A DNA stretch of 64,000 nucleotides from VRUE01 sp963702575 (GCA_963702575.1 CAVPCU010000002.1:1-64000), one strand, 5' to 3'. Counted from the stretch's first letter, positions 32,028-41,417 are shown. Numbers and translations: made by a program. Notes: a model not told the origin generated them from the sequence alone.

Positions 32028-33518
32028 ATGACCGCAGCGACCGCAGGCGAAGACCGCACCCGCTGGCTCGCCCTCTACATCCTCTGCGCCGGGATGCTGA
32101 TGATCGTCCTCGACGCGACGATCGTCAACGTCGCCCTGCACTCGATCCAGGACAGCCTCGGCTTCTCCCAGAGCAACCTCGCCTGGGTCATCAACGCCTA
32201 CCTGATCCCCTTCGGGGGGCTGCTGCTCCTGGCGGGGCGGATGGGCGACCTGGTCGGCCAGCGGCGCATCTTCCTGCTCGGCCTCGCCATCTTCACCACC
32301 GCCTCGCTGGCCTGCGCCGCCTCGCAGAGCCAGGCGATGCTGATCGGCGCCCGCTTCATCCAGGGCATCGGCGGGGCGCTGGCCTCGGCGGTGATCCTGG
32401 GGATGATCGTGACGATGTTCCCCGAGCCGCGCGAGCAGGCGAAGGCGATCGGCGTCTACGGCTTCGTCGCCTCCGCCGGCGGCTCGATCGGGCTGCTCGC
32501 CGGCGGTGCCCTGACCCAGGCGATCAGCTGGCACTGGATCTTCCTGATCAACCTGCCGATCGGGATCGCGACCGCCTTCGGCGCGCTGCGCCTGGTCGAG
32601 GCGCGCCCGGGAATCGGCCTGCGCGAGGGCGCCGACATCCCCGGCGCCGCGCTGATCACGGCCTCCCTGATGCTCGGCGTCTACACGATCCTCGGCGTCG
32701 CCAGCCACGGCTGGGGCTCCTCCCAGACGCTGATCCTCGGGGCGATCTCGGTCGCGTTGTTCGCAGCCTTCCTCGCCCGCCAGGCGCGGATCGCGAACCC
32801 GCTGATGCCCCTGCGCCTCTTCCGTCACCGCAACGTCGCCGGCGCCAACGCGATCCAGGCGCTGCTGGTCGCCGGCATGTTCGGCATGTTCTTCCTCGGC
32901 GCGCTCTACCTGCAGCGGGTGCTCGGCTACGACGCGCTGCAGGTCGGCCTCGCCTTCCTGCCGGCGACGATCGTGATGGGCACGCTCTCGCTTGGCTTCT
33001 CCGAACGGCTGATCATGCGCTTCGGTCCGCGCCGCACGCTGATGCCGGGCGTGGCGATGGTCGGCGTCGGCCTGCTGCTCTTCGCCCGCACCCCGGTCGA
33101 TGGGACCTACGTCGCCGACCTGCTGGCGCCGATGCTGCTGATCGGCGTCGGCGTCGGCACCGCCTTCCCCTCGCTGATGACGCTGGCGATGTCGGGCGCG
33201 ACGCCGAGCGACTCGGGCCTCGCCTCGGGCCTGGTCAACACCAGCATGCAGGTCGGCGGCGCGATCGGCCTCGCCGTGCTGGCAACGCTGGCGACCGAGC
33301 GCACCAACGGCGCGCTCGACGGCGGTGCCTCCAACCTGGCGGCGCTCAACTCCGGCTACCACCTCGCCTTCCTGGTGGGCGCCGGGCTGGTCGGCCTCGC
33401 CCTGGTCATCGCCGCGACCGTCCTGCGCACCCCCGAGCCGATGGCGGCGCCGGGGCACCAGCCCGACGCCGAGCCCGCCCAGGGCGAGATGGAGCCCGCC
33501 TACTCCGAGGCCGGGTAG
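32028..33518 (+). CDS. DHA2-family (EmrB/QacA-like) 14-helix MFS exporter
   Basis: ATG 32028 is preferred because AAGGA lies 8 bases upstream; a longer frame starts at 32004. Motif D1 LDATIVNVALHSIQ and motif A GRMGDLVGQRRIFLLG are present, as is the motif C-like GFVASAGGSIGLLAGG. Fourteen hydrophobic helices can be counted over about 497 residues. DHA2 proteins export drugs, dyes or metabolites by proton antiport. The substrate is unknown. The adjacent upstream aldehyde dehydrogenase may be co-transcribed. Confidence 0.9.
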   Translation: MTAATAGEDRTRWLALYILCAGMLMIVLDATIVNVALHSIQDSLGFSQSNLAWVINAYLIPFGGLLLLAGRMGDLVGQRRIFLLGLAIFTTASLACAASQSQAMLIGARFIQGIGGALASAVILGMIVTMFPEPREQAKAIGVYGFVASAGGSIGLLAGGALTQAISWHWIFLINLPIGIATAFGALRLVEARPGIGLREGADIPGAALITASLMLGVYTILGVASHGWGSSQTLILGAISVALFAAFLARQARIANPLMPLRLFRHRNVAGANAIQALLVAGMFGMFFLGALYLQRVLGYDALQVGLAFLPATIVMGTLSLGFSERLIMRFGPRRTLMPGVAMVGVGLLLFARTPVDGTYVADLLAPMLLIGVGVGTAFPSLMTLAMSGATPSDSGLASGLVNTSMQVGGAIGLAVLATLATERTNGALDGGASNLAALNSGYHLAFLVGAGLVGLALVIAATVLRTPEPMAAPGHQPDAEPAQGEMEPAYSEAG

Positions 33519-33520
33519 CC

Positions 33521-34132
33521 TCAGCCGCCGATCGAGACCCCGGTCCAGGGATCGATCAGCGAGAGCGTCGCCAGGGCGAGGGCGAGGCCGCCGAGCAGCG
33601 AGCCGCCCAGCAGCACGAGGCGCAGGCCGGCTCCCGAGAGCCGCGCCTCGCGCCCGCCGGCGCGGCGCCAGTCGGCCGAGGCCAGGCTCGGCAGCTCGAG
33701 CAGGTGGCCGAGCACGTGCAGGGCCATCAGCCCGAACCAGAGGATGAAGCTCGCCTTGTGCCAGAACTTGAGCGAGCCGCTGCCCGGGCCTTCGATCGCC
33801 AGGGCGACGCCGGTGGCGAACAGCGCCAGCGTGGCGAGGACGACGCCCGGCGCCAGCAGGCGCATGAAGAGCGGCGGCGGGCCCTTCAGCCGGTAGGCGG
33901 CGGCGCCCAGGTAGTAGCGGCCGAAGCGCCAGCCGGTGCTGGCGAGCTTCAGCGCCACCGGCCCCAGCAGCAGCATGCCGATGAAGATGTGCGGCCCGGC
34001 CAGGCCGCCGATGAAGGGGATCGTCGCCCCCTCGGCCGCCAGCAGGACGAGCAGGATCACCGCGGCGCCGGCGGTGAGGCGCGCGTTGGCGGCGACGCCG
34101 TCGCGGCGCACGGTCGGGGCCTCGCTGTACAT
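33521..34132 (-). CDS. cytochrome b561-like multi-helix membrane protein
   Basis: Minus-strand ORF from 34132 encoding about five membrane helices. Histidines sit in helical positions (GLAGPHIFIGMLLLG, FWHKASFILWFGLMALHVLG), suggesting bis-His heme b ligation as in b561 or DUF4405-type proteins. It lies 41 bases downstream of the histidine kinase gene on the same strand and may be its regulated partner. No CxxCH motif. The end converges with the exporter gene, 2 bases apart. Confidence 0.65.
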   Translation of the reverse strand: MYSEAPTVRRDGVAANARLTAGAAVILLVLLAAEGATIPFIGGLAGPHIFIGMLLLGPVALKLASTGWRFGRYYLGAAAYRLKGPPPLFMRLLAPGVVLATLALFATGVALAIEGPGSGSLKFWHKASFILWFGLMALHVLGHLLELPSLASADWRRAGGREARLSGAGLRLVLLGGSLLGGLALALATLSLIDPWTGVSIGG

Positions 34133-34173
34133 CGGCGCGATCCTGCGGGCGGCCGCTCAGCGCCGCCTAACGC

Positions 34174-35082
34174 TCAGGTGAGAGCTTTCTCAGCCGCGAA
34201 GCCGCCGAGCTCGACGCTGAGGCGGGCGCCGCCGAGGGGCGAGTCCCCGACCCGGATGCGGCCGCCGTGCAGCTCGACGATCGAGCGGGCGATCGAGAGG
34301 CCGAGCCCGCTGCCGCCGGAGTCGCGGTCGCGCGCCGCCTCGCTGCGGTGGAAGCGGTCGAAGACGCGGGCCCGCTCGGCCGGGGGGATGCCGGGGCCGT
34401 CGTCGTCGACCCGGATCGTCAGCCGCCCGCCCCGCGCGGCGGCGGAGAGCTCGACCCGCCCGCTGGCGCCGGCGTGGCGGCGGGCGTTGGCGAGCAGGTT
34501 GCGCAGCACCTGGGTGAGGCGGTCGGGGTCGGCCTCGAGCGTCCCGGCCGGAACGGCGCCGAGGGCGACGCCGGGCTCGGCCTCGGCGAGGCCGCCGAGG
34601 AACGGGGCGAGGTCGAGGGGCGCCCGCCGCAGCGGCGCGCCCTCGTCGAGCCGCGCCAGCGCCAGCAGGTCGGCGACCAGCCTCTCGATCCGGGTCATCT
34701 CGGCGCCGACCACGGCCTCGACCTGACGCACTTCCGCCGCCGAGGGGCTCTGCTGGCGCCCGAGCAGCTCGAGCTGGCCGCGGATCGCGGTCAGCGGCGT
34801 GCGCAGCTCGTGCGAGGCGTCGGAGACGAAGCGGCGCTGGCGCGAGAAGGCGTCCTCGACCCAGTAGCCGGCGAGCAGCACGGCGGCGAGAATCAGCGCG
34901 CCGGCGACGGCGAAGGCGACGACGACCTCGAGCTGGGCGTCGCCGCGGGTGACCCGTCCCGACTCGTCGGCGAACTGGTCGAGGGCGGCGAGGAAGAGCA
35001 CGGCGAGGGCGGCGAGGACGATCGCGACGACGACGACCGCCCGTCGCCCGCGCCGCCCGAGCCGCCCCCAGGCGGCCCTCAT
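34174..35082 (-). CDS. sensor histidine kinase
   Basis: Two membrane helices (about residues 15-35 and 50-70) flank a very short extracytoplasmic loop of about 15 residues. They are followed by the HisKA phosphoacceptor RRFVSDASHELRTPLTAIRG, N box LRNLLANARRHAG, and ATP-lid motifs VDDDGPGIPPAERARVFDRF and GGSGLGLSIARSIVELHGG. At 302 residues it is a compact kinase without a HAMP or large sensory domain, so it probably senses through the membrane or a partner protein. Its start overlaps the response regulator stop. Confidence 0.93.
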   Translation of the reverse strand: MRAAWGRLGRRGRRAVVVVAIVLAALAVLFLAALDQFADESGRVTRGDAQLEVVVAFAVAGALILAAVLLAGYWVEDAFSRQRRFVSDASHELRTPLTAIRGQLELLGRQQSPSAAEVRQVEAVVGAEMTRIERLVADLLALARLDEGAPLRRAPLDLAPFLGGLAEAEPGVALGAVPAGTLEADPDRLTQVLRNLLANARRHAGASGRVELSAAARGGRLTIRVDDDGPGIPPAERARVFDRFHRSEAARDRDSGGSGLGLSIARSIVELHGGRIRVGDSPLGGARLSVELGGFAAEKALT

Positions 35083-35756
35083 CGCGGTTGCGCGAGCCGG
35101 TAGCCGACCGAGCGCACGGTCTCGATCGGCGCGGGCGAGTCGGGCAGGGCGAGGCGGCGGCGCAGGTAGCCGACGTAGACCTGGACGACGTTGGTGCCGG
35201 GGTCATGGTCGTAGCCCCAGACCGAGGAGAGCAGCTCTTCGTGGGAGCAGACCTGGCCGGGGCGGCGCATCAGGTAGGCGAGCAGTTCGGCCTCGCGCTC
35301 GGGCAGGCGGGCGGTGAGGCCGTCGCGCTCGACCCGGCGCGAGACCAGGTCGAGCCGCATCCCGGCGGCCTCCAGCGCGGTCGCGCCGTCGCCCCCTTCG
35401 GGCCGGCGCAGCTGCGCCCGCACCCGCGCCGCCAGCTCCTCCAGCGAGAAAGGCTTGGCCAGGTAGTCGACCGCGCCGGCGTCGAGGCCCTCGACCCGGT
35501 CGCTCACCTCGCCCTTGGCGCTGAGCACGATCACCGGCAGCGCCGGCTTGGCCCGGCGCAGCGCCGCCAGCACCTCCATCCCGTCCTTGCCGGGCAGCAT
35601 GCGGTCGAGGACGACCAGGTCGACGCCCTCGCTCAGCGCCAGCCGCTCGCCCTCGATGCCGTCGGCGGCGGTGAGCACGGCGTGACCTTCCTGCTCGAGC
35701 GCACGGGCGACGAAGTCGGCGATCGCCGCCTCGTCCTCGACCACCAGGATCTCCAT
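35079..35756 (-). CDS. OmpR/PhoB-family response regulator
   Basis: The receiver domain (MEILVVEDEAAIADFVARAL; phosphoacceptor Asp in LVVLDRMLPGKDGMEVL; Lys in VDYLAKPFSLEELAARV) is joined to a winged-helix DNA-binding domain (RRVERDGLTARLPEREAELL, NVVQVYVGYLRRRL, TVRSVGYRLA). 225 residues, intact. First gene of a minus-strand operon with the kinase and the b561-like protein. Confidence 0.94.
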   Translation of the reverse strand: MEILVVEDEAAIADFVARALEQEGHAVLTAADGIEGERLALSEGVDLVVLDRMLPGKDGMEVLAALRRAKPALPVIVLSAKGEVSDRVEGLDAGAVDYLAKPFSLEELAARVRAQLRRPEGGDGATALEAAGMRLDLVSRRVERDGLTARLPEREAELLAYLMRRPGQVCSHEELLSSVWGYDHDPGTNVVQVYVGYLRRRLALPDSPAPIETVRSVGYRLAQPR

Positions 35757-35795
35757 GCGCCGATGCTAGACGGGCGCCCGGTCCCGCTCGCCAGC

Positions 35796-36560
35796 TCAGC
35801 CCGCGGCTTCGGCGCGGCGCAGCCCGCCGCGGGCCCAGAGCGAGAACACCACCGGCAGGACGACGGCGATCGCGAAGGCGGTGGCGACCAGGGTCGGCTC
35901 GCCGGAGACGAAGCCGCGCCCGGACTCGAGCAGGGCGGTGACCGGGTTGACCGAGGCGACCGCGTGGATCCAGCCGCTGAGCAGGTTGAGCGGCACGTAG
36001 ACCGGGGCGAGGAAGAGGATGAGGAAGACCGGGAACTGCATGAACGGCCCGCCCTGGATCGAGCGCACCCGCATCGCCACGCCGGCCGCCCAGAGCACCG
36101 CGGTGACGTTGACGAAGACCGCGAGGCCGTAGAGGGCGACCAGTTCGATCCCTTCGCCGCCCACCTCCATGCCGGCGATCAGCGCCACCGCCGTCAGCAC
36201 CGTCCAGGTGATCGCGGCGCGCAGCAGCGCCGCGATCGCGTAGCCGGCGACGATCCCGCGCCGGTCGGTCGCCGCCAGCAGGTAGCGGCGGGCGAAGCCG
36301 CTCTCGAAGTCGCGGGCGATGCCGAAGCCGGTGAAGACGCCGCCGAAGGCCGCCGACTGGAGCAGGACGAAGACGAACTGGAAGGCGGTGTAGCCGCTGG
36401 GGAAGTCGAAGCCGGGGGCGTTGGCGATCGCCGAGAGCCCGCCGGCGAAGGCGGTGAAGAAGAAGAGCGGGAAGACGATCGAGGGCACCAGGAAGGCCGG
36501 GTTGGTGAGGTAGTTGTGGACGCTGCGCCAGGCGACGGCGAGCGCGACCCGCCGGATCAC
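35796..36560 (-). CDS. ABC-2 type transporter permease (second permease)
   Basis: GTG 36560 overlaps the preceding permease stop (GTGA). Six membrane helices and the ABC-2 pattern WRSVHNYLTNPAFLVPSIVF, FAGGLSAIANAPGF, GIARDFESGFARRYLLA and APVYVPLNLLSGWIHAVASV. 254 residues. With the ATPase and sister permease it forms a DrrAB-like exporter. The substrate is unknown; such transporters move hydrophobic compounds, lipids or polysaccharide precursors. Confidence 0.88.
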   Translation of the reverse strand: MIRRVALAVAWRSVHNYLTNPAFLVPSIVFPLFFFTAFAGGLSAIANAPGFDFPSGYTAFQFVFVLLQSAAFGGVFTGFGIARDFESGFARRYLLAATDRRGIVAGYAIAALLRAAITWTVLTAVALIAGMEVGGEGIELVALYGLAVFVNVTAVLWAAGVAMRVRSIQGGPFMQFPVFLILFLAPVYVPLNLLSGWIHAVASVNPVTALLESGRGFVSGEPTLVATAFAIAVVLPVVFSLWARGGLRRAEAAG

Positions 36561-37336
36561 GTCCGCACCAGCCTCGACTTGAGCGAGGTCGCGGCGGCGA
36601 ACATGCCGATCGCCAGGACCGCGCCGGCGATCGCGAAGCCGAGCGCGATGTCGCCCAGGTTCCAGCCTTCGATCAGCAGCGAGCGGAAGGCCTGCAGCAG
36701 GTAGGAGACCGGGTTGAGGCTGGCGACGTCGTGGAACCACTGGGTCTGGATCAGGTCCAGCGGCAGCGCCATCGAGGAGATGAAGAGGAAGACGAAGAAG
36801 ACCGGGAAGAGGCTCTGCACCGCCTCGCCCGAGCCGGTGCGCAGGGCGGCGAAGAGGCCGACCGAGCCGAAGGCGACGGTGATCGTCACCGAGAGGGCGA
36901 CGATCACCAGCGCCCCGCCGAAGCCCGCGGCCAGTTCGGCGCCGGCGACGAGGCCCACGGTGAGGTAGGTCAGCGCCTGGATCAGGCCGAGCACGACGGC
37001 GCCGGCGAGCAGGCCGCTGAGCAGCGCCGCGCCGCGCAGCGGGGTCAGCGCGAGGCGGTTGAGGAAGCCGGTCTCGATGTCGCGCGCGAGGTCGGTGCCG
37101 GCGTTCATCACCGAGAAGAGGGCGCCTTGCATGAAGGGCACGGCGAGGGCGAAGGTGAGGTAGGAGTCGGTCGGGAAGCCGGGCAGGTTGGTCGCGTCTT
37201 TGAGCCCACCCGAGTTCACCGCCAGCAGGAACAGCGGGAAGATCAGCGCGGGCACGATCTGCGCCGGCTGGCGCATCGTGCGCAGGACCGAGCGGCGGGC
37301 GAGCTGGCCGACCTGGGTGGGCAGGGCGGCGTTCAC
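36557..37336 (-). CDS. ABC-2 type transporter permease (first permease)
   Basis: GTG 37336 within a GTGA overlap with the ATPase stop. Six helices; QLARRSVLRTMRQPAQIVPA at the N-terminus, GTDLARDIETGFLNRLALTP in the coupling loop, and SMALPLDLIQTQWFHDVASL with NPVSYLLQAFRSLLIEGWNL at the C-terminus, typical of DrrB-type ABC-2 permeases. 259 residues. Paralogous to the next permease, suggesting a heterodimer. Confidence 0.9.
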   Translation of the reverse strand: MNAALPTQVGQLARRSVLRTMRQPAQIVPALIFPLFLLAVNSGGLKDATNLPGFPTDSYLTFALAVPFMQGALFSVMNAGTDLARDIETGFLNRLALTPLRGAALLSGLLAGAVVLGLIQALTYLTVGLVAGAELAAGFGGALVIVALSVTITVAFGSVGLFAALRTGSGEAVQSLFPVFFVFLFISSMALPLDLIQTQWFHDVASLNPVSYLLQAFRSLLIEGWNLGDIALGFAIAGAVLAIGMFAAATSLKSRLVRT

Positions 37337-38301
37337 TCCTCCTCCTCGGAGCCCTCCAGCGAGCGGCCGGTCTTGGCGAGGAAGACGTCGTCGAGCGAGG
37401 GAGCGTGGAGCTGCAGCTGCTCGATCGCGATCCCCTCGGCGTCGAGCGCGCGGACGACCTCGGCGAGCTGGGACTCGCCGCCCTCGAGCCGCACCGAGGC
37501 GCCCTTGCGCCGCACCGCCTCGGCCCGCTCGCCGAAGCGCCTGAGCACCGCGGCGACGCGCTCGCGTTCGCCGGGCTCGCGCGGGATCGCCTCGACCGTC
37601 GGCCGGCCGATCTCGGCCTTGAGCTCGGCCGGGGTCCCCTCGGCGACGATGTGGCCGTGGTCGATGATCCCGACCCGGTCGGCGAGCGCGTCGGCCTCCT
37701 CGAGGTACTGGGTGGTGAGGAAGACGGTGACGCCGTCCTCGGCGGCGAGCCGGGCGACCTCGTCCCAGAGCGCGGTGCGGCTCTGGATGTCGAGGCCGGT
37801 GGTCGGCTCGTCGAGGAAGAGGATCTTCGGCTCGTGGACGAGCGCCAGCGCGAGGTCGAGGCGGCGTTTCATCCCGCCCGAGTAGCCGCCGACTTTGCGG
37901 TCGGCGGCCTGCGAGAGGCCGACCCGGGCGAGCAGCTCGGCGCCGCGCCGCTGCCGCTCCTCCTTCGGCAGCCCGTGCAGCGCGGTCTGCAGTCGCATGT
38001 GCTCGGCCCCGGTCAGCAGCGGGTCGAGCGCCGCCTCCTGCAGCGCGGCGCCGATCGCGCCGCGCACCCGCGGCCCTTCGGTGGCGATGTCGAAGCCGCC
38101 GACGCGCGCCGTCCCTTCGGTCGGCGGCAGCAGCGTGGTCAGCATCAGCACCGTCGTCGACTTGCCCGCCCCGTTGGGGCCGAGGAAGCCGTATATCTCC
38201 CCCGGCGCGACGCTGAGGTCGATCCCGTCGACCGCCCGCGGCCCGTTCTTGAACTCGCGGACGAGCCCCTCGACTTCGATCCCCGCCCGCTCTGCCGTCA
38301 T
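37333..38301 (-). CDS. ABC transporter ATP-binding protein (DrrA-like)
   Basis: ATG 38301. Walker A LGPNGAGKSTTVLML, signature VGGYSGGMKRRLDLA, Walker B KILFLDEPTTGLDIQSRTAL and the H-loop position occupied by Gln (FLTTQYLEEADALADRV), the substitution seen in DrrA-type ATPases. The C-terminal ~100 residues form the accessory domain typical of DrrA (LHAPSLDDVFLAKTGRSLEG) with an acidic tail. 322 residues, intact. Co-transcribed with two permeases; 35 bases after the Kelch/NHL gene on the same strand. Confidence 0.93.
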   Translation of the reverse strand: MTAERAGIEVEGLVREFKNGPRAVDGIDLSVAPGEIYGFLGPNGAGKSTTVLMLTTLLPPTEGTARVGGFDIATEGPRVRGAIGAALQEAALDPLLTGAEHMRLQTALHGLPKEERQRRGAELLARVGLSQAADRKVGGYSGGMKRRLDLALALVHEPKILFLDEPTTGLDIQSRTALWDEVARLAAEDGVTVFLTTQYLEEADALADRVGIIDHGHIVAEGTPAELKAEIGRPTVEAIPREPGERERVAAVLRRFGERAEAVRRKGASVRLEGGESQLAEVVRALDAEGIAIEQLQLHAPSLDDVFLAKTGRSLEGSEEEE

Positions 38302-38336
38302 CGCTCCTCACCCTACCCAGGGGCCGGTGGCGCCGA

Positions 38337-40388
38337 TCAGCCGGTGTAGGGGTGGGTGGGGGGGGTGCCGTTGGGGGCGAGCAGGTCGAAGCCGTCGGGG
38401 GTGTTGAGGTAGTCGTGGGCGCGGCCCGGTTCGTCGGTGTGGCCGTACTGCCAGACGACCTTGCGCGTCTTCGGGTCGATGATCGCCAGCCGGTGGCGGT
38501 AGTCGTCGTTGACCGCGAGCAGGCCGCCCGGCAGGCGCTCGACCAGGCTCGGGTGGTCGAGCATCCCCGGCCCCGAGGACGGGTGGTAGGACCAGAGGAT
38601 CTTGCCCTTGCGGTTGAATTTGTAGATCCCGCCGGGGCTGGTGTAGTCGGCGACCAGGTAGCGGTCGGGGCCGAGCTGCTGGGGGTCGGAGGGGTATTCG
38701 ATCGGCAGCTGGGCGCTCCAGACGAGCTTGCCGGCGCGGGTGACCTCGTCGATGTAGGAGCCGTTGACCTCGGAGATCAGCAGGTCGCCGTTGGCCAGCG
38801 GCGTGTCGCCGTTGGGCGAGCCGAGCCGGTACGGCGGTTCGTGTTCGCACGACGCCGGGTCGCCGAATTCCCTCAGCACCTTCTTGCGCTGCGAGATCAG
38901 CAGCACGCGGCAGTTCTGCGCGTCGGCGACCGAGATCGTGCCGTCGCGCCAGAGGTAGGCGTCGTCGGGCTCGTGCAGGTAGCCGGGTTCGGAGCCGGCC
39001 ACGCCGGCGTGGCCGTAGCTCCAGAGCACCTTGCCGGCGGGGAAGGAGAGCTGGACGATGCGCTCGTCCTGCTCCTCGTTGGAGATCAGCTGGGTGCCGT
39101 GGTGGGTGAAGAAGGCGTCGTCGGGGAAGTAGAAGCCGCCGGGCGGGGCCGGGTGGGCGCGGGAGGGGTAGCGCCACAGCACTTTCTTGGCGGCGTTGAC
39201 GACCAGCAGGCGGTTGTTGCCGCGGTCGGCGATCAGCAGGCGGCCCTTGAAAGGGGGCGCCGGCGCGCTCTTCGCCGCGGTTTCGCCGGCCGGCGGGGAG
39301 GCCGGCGCGCTCGGGCTCGCCGCGATCCGCTTCAAATGCAGCTGGACGACGCTGTTCAGCGCTTCGCCGCCGGCGCCGTGGCCGCCGATCAGGTAGGCGG
39401 TCGAGCCGACGACGGCCGCGGCGCCGTTCGCGACCGGCGACGGCAGGTGGCCGGCCGGGGATGCCCTGCCGGTGGCCGGGTCGAAGCGCAGGATGCGGTC
39501 GGTGGCCGCGCCGTTCTCTTCGCCGCCGAGGACGTAGATCTCGCCGCCGAGGACGACGGCGCTGGCGTGCGAGAGCGGCGTGGGCAGGTGGCCGACGAGC
39601 TTCGCCGTCCCCGCGCCGGGGTCGACTTCGCGGATCGCGTCGGTGGCTTCCCCGCTAGCCGTCTCGCCGCCAAAGGCGTAGATCCGGCCGCCGAGCGCCG
39701 CGACGGCGATGTAGCGGGCGGGCTGGGGCAGGGTCGCGACCTGGGTGAAGCGGCTGCCATCGGACGTCGCCAGCACCGAGTCGAGGGGGGTCGTCCCGTC
39801 GTAGCCGCCGAGCACGTAGACGCGGCCGCCGACCGTCGCCGCGGAGAGGTCGGAGCGGACGGTCGGCAGCTTGCCGGTCGCTTCGGCGCTCGCGCCCGCG
39901 GCGGTCGATCCGTTCGCCACCGGCAGCGCCTGCACCTCGTCGGTGCTGCTCGGGCTGCCGCCGCCGAAGACGAGGACGCGTTCGCCGAGCAGGGCGGCGG
40001 CGGCGTCGTGCAGGGGACCGGTCAGCGTCCCGGCCGGCCGCACCTGGCCGCTCGCCGGGTCGAGCTGGAAGACGCCGCTCGCCGAGGCTTCGGCGGAGTC
40101 GAGGCCGCCGACGATCAGCGGCCCGCCGCGCAGGCCGACGACAGACTCGCCCGAGATCGGCGCCGGCAGCGGCTTGCCGAGGCTGGCGACGAGCGTCGTC
40201 TGGAAAGCCGGCGTCGCGACGGTGCTTCCGCCTCCGCCGCCCGAGCCGGAGCTTCCCAGGACGAGCGCTAGGACGACGAGGACGGCGGCCGCAACAGCCA
40301 GAGGCAACAGCCGCCGCCTGCGACGTCGTCGCATCCGGCTGGCTCGCCGCGCCCTCTGCCGGGGCAGCTCGGCCCGTCGGTCATCCAC
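38337..40388 (-). CDS. membrane-anchored Kelch plus NHL/PQQ-like beta-propeller protein
   Basis: 683 residues: a basic N-terminus (RRRRRRR), one membrane helix (LLPLAVAAAVLVVLALVLGS), a Gly-rich linker, then about six Kelch-type repeats (VGGRVYVLGGYDGTTPLDSV, LGGRIYAFGGETASGEATDA, LGGEIYVLGGEENGAATDRI). From about residue 390 a second propeller has GRLLIADRGNNRLLVVN, WSYGHAGVAGSEPGYLHEPD and VWQYGHTDEPGRAHDYLNTP, resembling NHL or arylsulfotransferase-like repeats. Probably an extracytoplasmic binding or scaffolding protein. Two different propeller types in one chain are noteworthy. Start ATG 40388 or the internal Met at residue 19. Confidence 0.8.
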   Translation of the reverse strand: MDDRRAELPRQRARRASRMRRRRRRRLLPLAVAAAVLVVLALVLGSSGSGGGGGSTVATPAFQTTLVASLGKPLPAPISGESVVGLRGGPLIVGGLDSAEASASGVFQLDPASGQVRPAGTLTGPLHDAAAALLGERVLVFGGGSPSSTDEVQALPVANGSTAAGASAEATGKLPTVRSDLSAATVGGRVYVLGGYDGTTPLDSVLATSDGSRFTQVATLPQPARYIAVAALGGRIYAFGGETASGEATDAIREVDPGAGTAKLVGHLPTPLSHASAVVLGGEIYVLGGEENGAATDRILRFDPATGRASPAGHLPSPVANGAAAVVGSTAYLIGGHGAGGEALNSVVQLHLKRIAASPSAPASPPAGETAAKSAPAPPFKGRLLIADRGNNRLLVVNAAKKVLWRYPSRAHPAPPGGFYFPDDAFFTHHGTQLISNEEQDERIVQLSFPAGKVLWSYGHAGVAGSEPGYLHEPDDAYLWRDGTISVADAQNCRVLLISQRKKVLREFGDPASCEHEPPYRLGSPNGDTPLANGDLLISEVNGSYIDEVTRAGKLVWSAQLPIEYPSDPQQLGPDRYLVADYTSPGGIYKFNRKGKILWSYHPSSGPGMLDHPSLVERLPGGLLAVNDDYRHRLAIIDPKTRKVVWQYGHTDEPGRAHDYLNTPDGFDLLAPNGTPPTHPYTG

Positions 40389-40460
40389 CGCGCGAGGATC
40401 GGCCAGCGGCGTTAACCGAGCCTAAGCGGAGGTTGAGAGGGGTCTCACCGCGCCACCGGC

Positions 40461-41417
40461 TCATCCCTCGACTTCGCGGTAGTGGTCGCGCCAGATCGCC
40501 CGGTAGACGCCGAGGTGGCGCGGCAGCGTGCGCAGTCCCGGGATGAAGGGGATGCAGATGAAGGCGAGGCTGAACACGCCCATCAGGACGAAGATCAGCG
40601 CGTCGGCGTTGGGCGATTCGAGGAACGGTTCGATCTGGTACCAGAAGGTGTAGAGCCAGAGCCAGACCTGACCGGGGTAGCTGCCGGTCTCGTTCATCAT
40701 CCCCCACTGGGTGCCGAGCAGGTGCTGGCCTTCGGCGCGTTCCTCGAAGTAGCCGCCGCCGGAGAGGAAGAGCAGCGGCTTGGTGTAGTTGGTCTGGTAG
40801 AAGGTGTGTTCGCCGGTCAGCAGGTCGCCGTCGAGGCCGCCGCTCTGGGCGAGCGCCAGCAGCGCCCCCATCATCGGCGCGACCGGGCCGTAGCGGCCGG
40901 GGGGCAGGACGATCGCCCGCGGGGCGATGTGGGCGTGTTCGAGCGCCGCTTCGTAGCGTTCGGCCCAGGCGCTCTGCAGCGCCGGCGGCGCCGCTTCGTA
41001 GGCGGCGATCGCGGCCTTCAAGCCCGGGTCGCCGGGGTCCGAGCGCAGCGGTCCGATGACGAATTCCTGCGCGGTGTCGATCGGGATGCGCACGCCGGCG
41101 GCGCTCTGCAGGTCGAGCGGGCCGATCTTCTGCGTGGCTTCCGGCGTGTGGTTGTAGGGGGGGCCGTATTCGGCGAGCTCGCTGGTCCCGTTGAGCTCGG
41201 TGACCGCGGTGGCGAGGAAGTCGTGGGGGTCGGCCTGGGCCCAGCTCTGGATCGTCGTCGGCGAGTCGTCGGGGGAGGAGAAGAGGATCGTCAGCGCGAC
41301 CGCCAGCGCCGCGATCACGCCGAGCGCGACGACCAGCTCCTTGACCAGGTCGTAGCGGACGAACGGCCCCGGCCAGGGCGCGGCGGGGTCGGGCGATGCC
41401 GGCGGCGTGGCGCTCAC
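40461..41417 (-). CDS. cytochrome b-associated membrane protein with large extracytoplasmic domain
   Basis: GTG 41417 in a GTGA overlap with the cytochrome b gene. 318 residues: one helix at about 28-48 (VVALGVIAALAVALTILF), a 220-residue domain (SWAQADPHDFLATAVTELNG, PLDLQSAAGVRIPIDTAQEF, YGPVAPMMGALLALAQSGGL) and a second helix at about 273-293, then a basic tail. It does not look like cytochrome b6f subunit IV or a Rieske protein, and no CxxCH or Rieske CxH motif is visible. Tight coupling implies it is a subunit of the same complex. Family not recognised. Confidence 0.75.
   Translation of the reverse strand: MSATPPASPDPAAPWPGPFVRYDLVKELVVALGVIAALAVALTILFSSPDDSPTTIQSWAQADPHDFLATAVTELNGTSELAEYGPPYNHTPEATQKIGPLDLQSAAGVRIPIDTAQEFVIGPLRSDPGDPGLKAAIAAYEAAPPALQSAWAERYEAALEHAHIAPRAIVLPPGRYGPVAPMMGALLALAQSGGLDGDLLTGEHTFYQTNYTKPLLFLSGGGYFEERAEGQHLLGTQWGMMNETGSYPGQVWLWLYTFWYQIEPFLESPNADALIFVLMGVFSLAFICIPFIPGLRTLPRHLGVYRAIWRDHYREVEG

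Noticed and set aside
31971..33458. 495-residue minus-strand open frame
   Set aside because: Antisense to a 14-helix exporter with conserved motifs; the frame is hydrophilic, His/Gln/Asp-rich shadow sequence.
38352..40271. 639-residue plus-strand open frame
   Set aside because: Antisense to the Kelch/NHL protein; no signal, no domain, biased composition.
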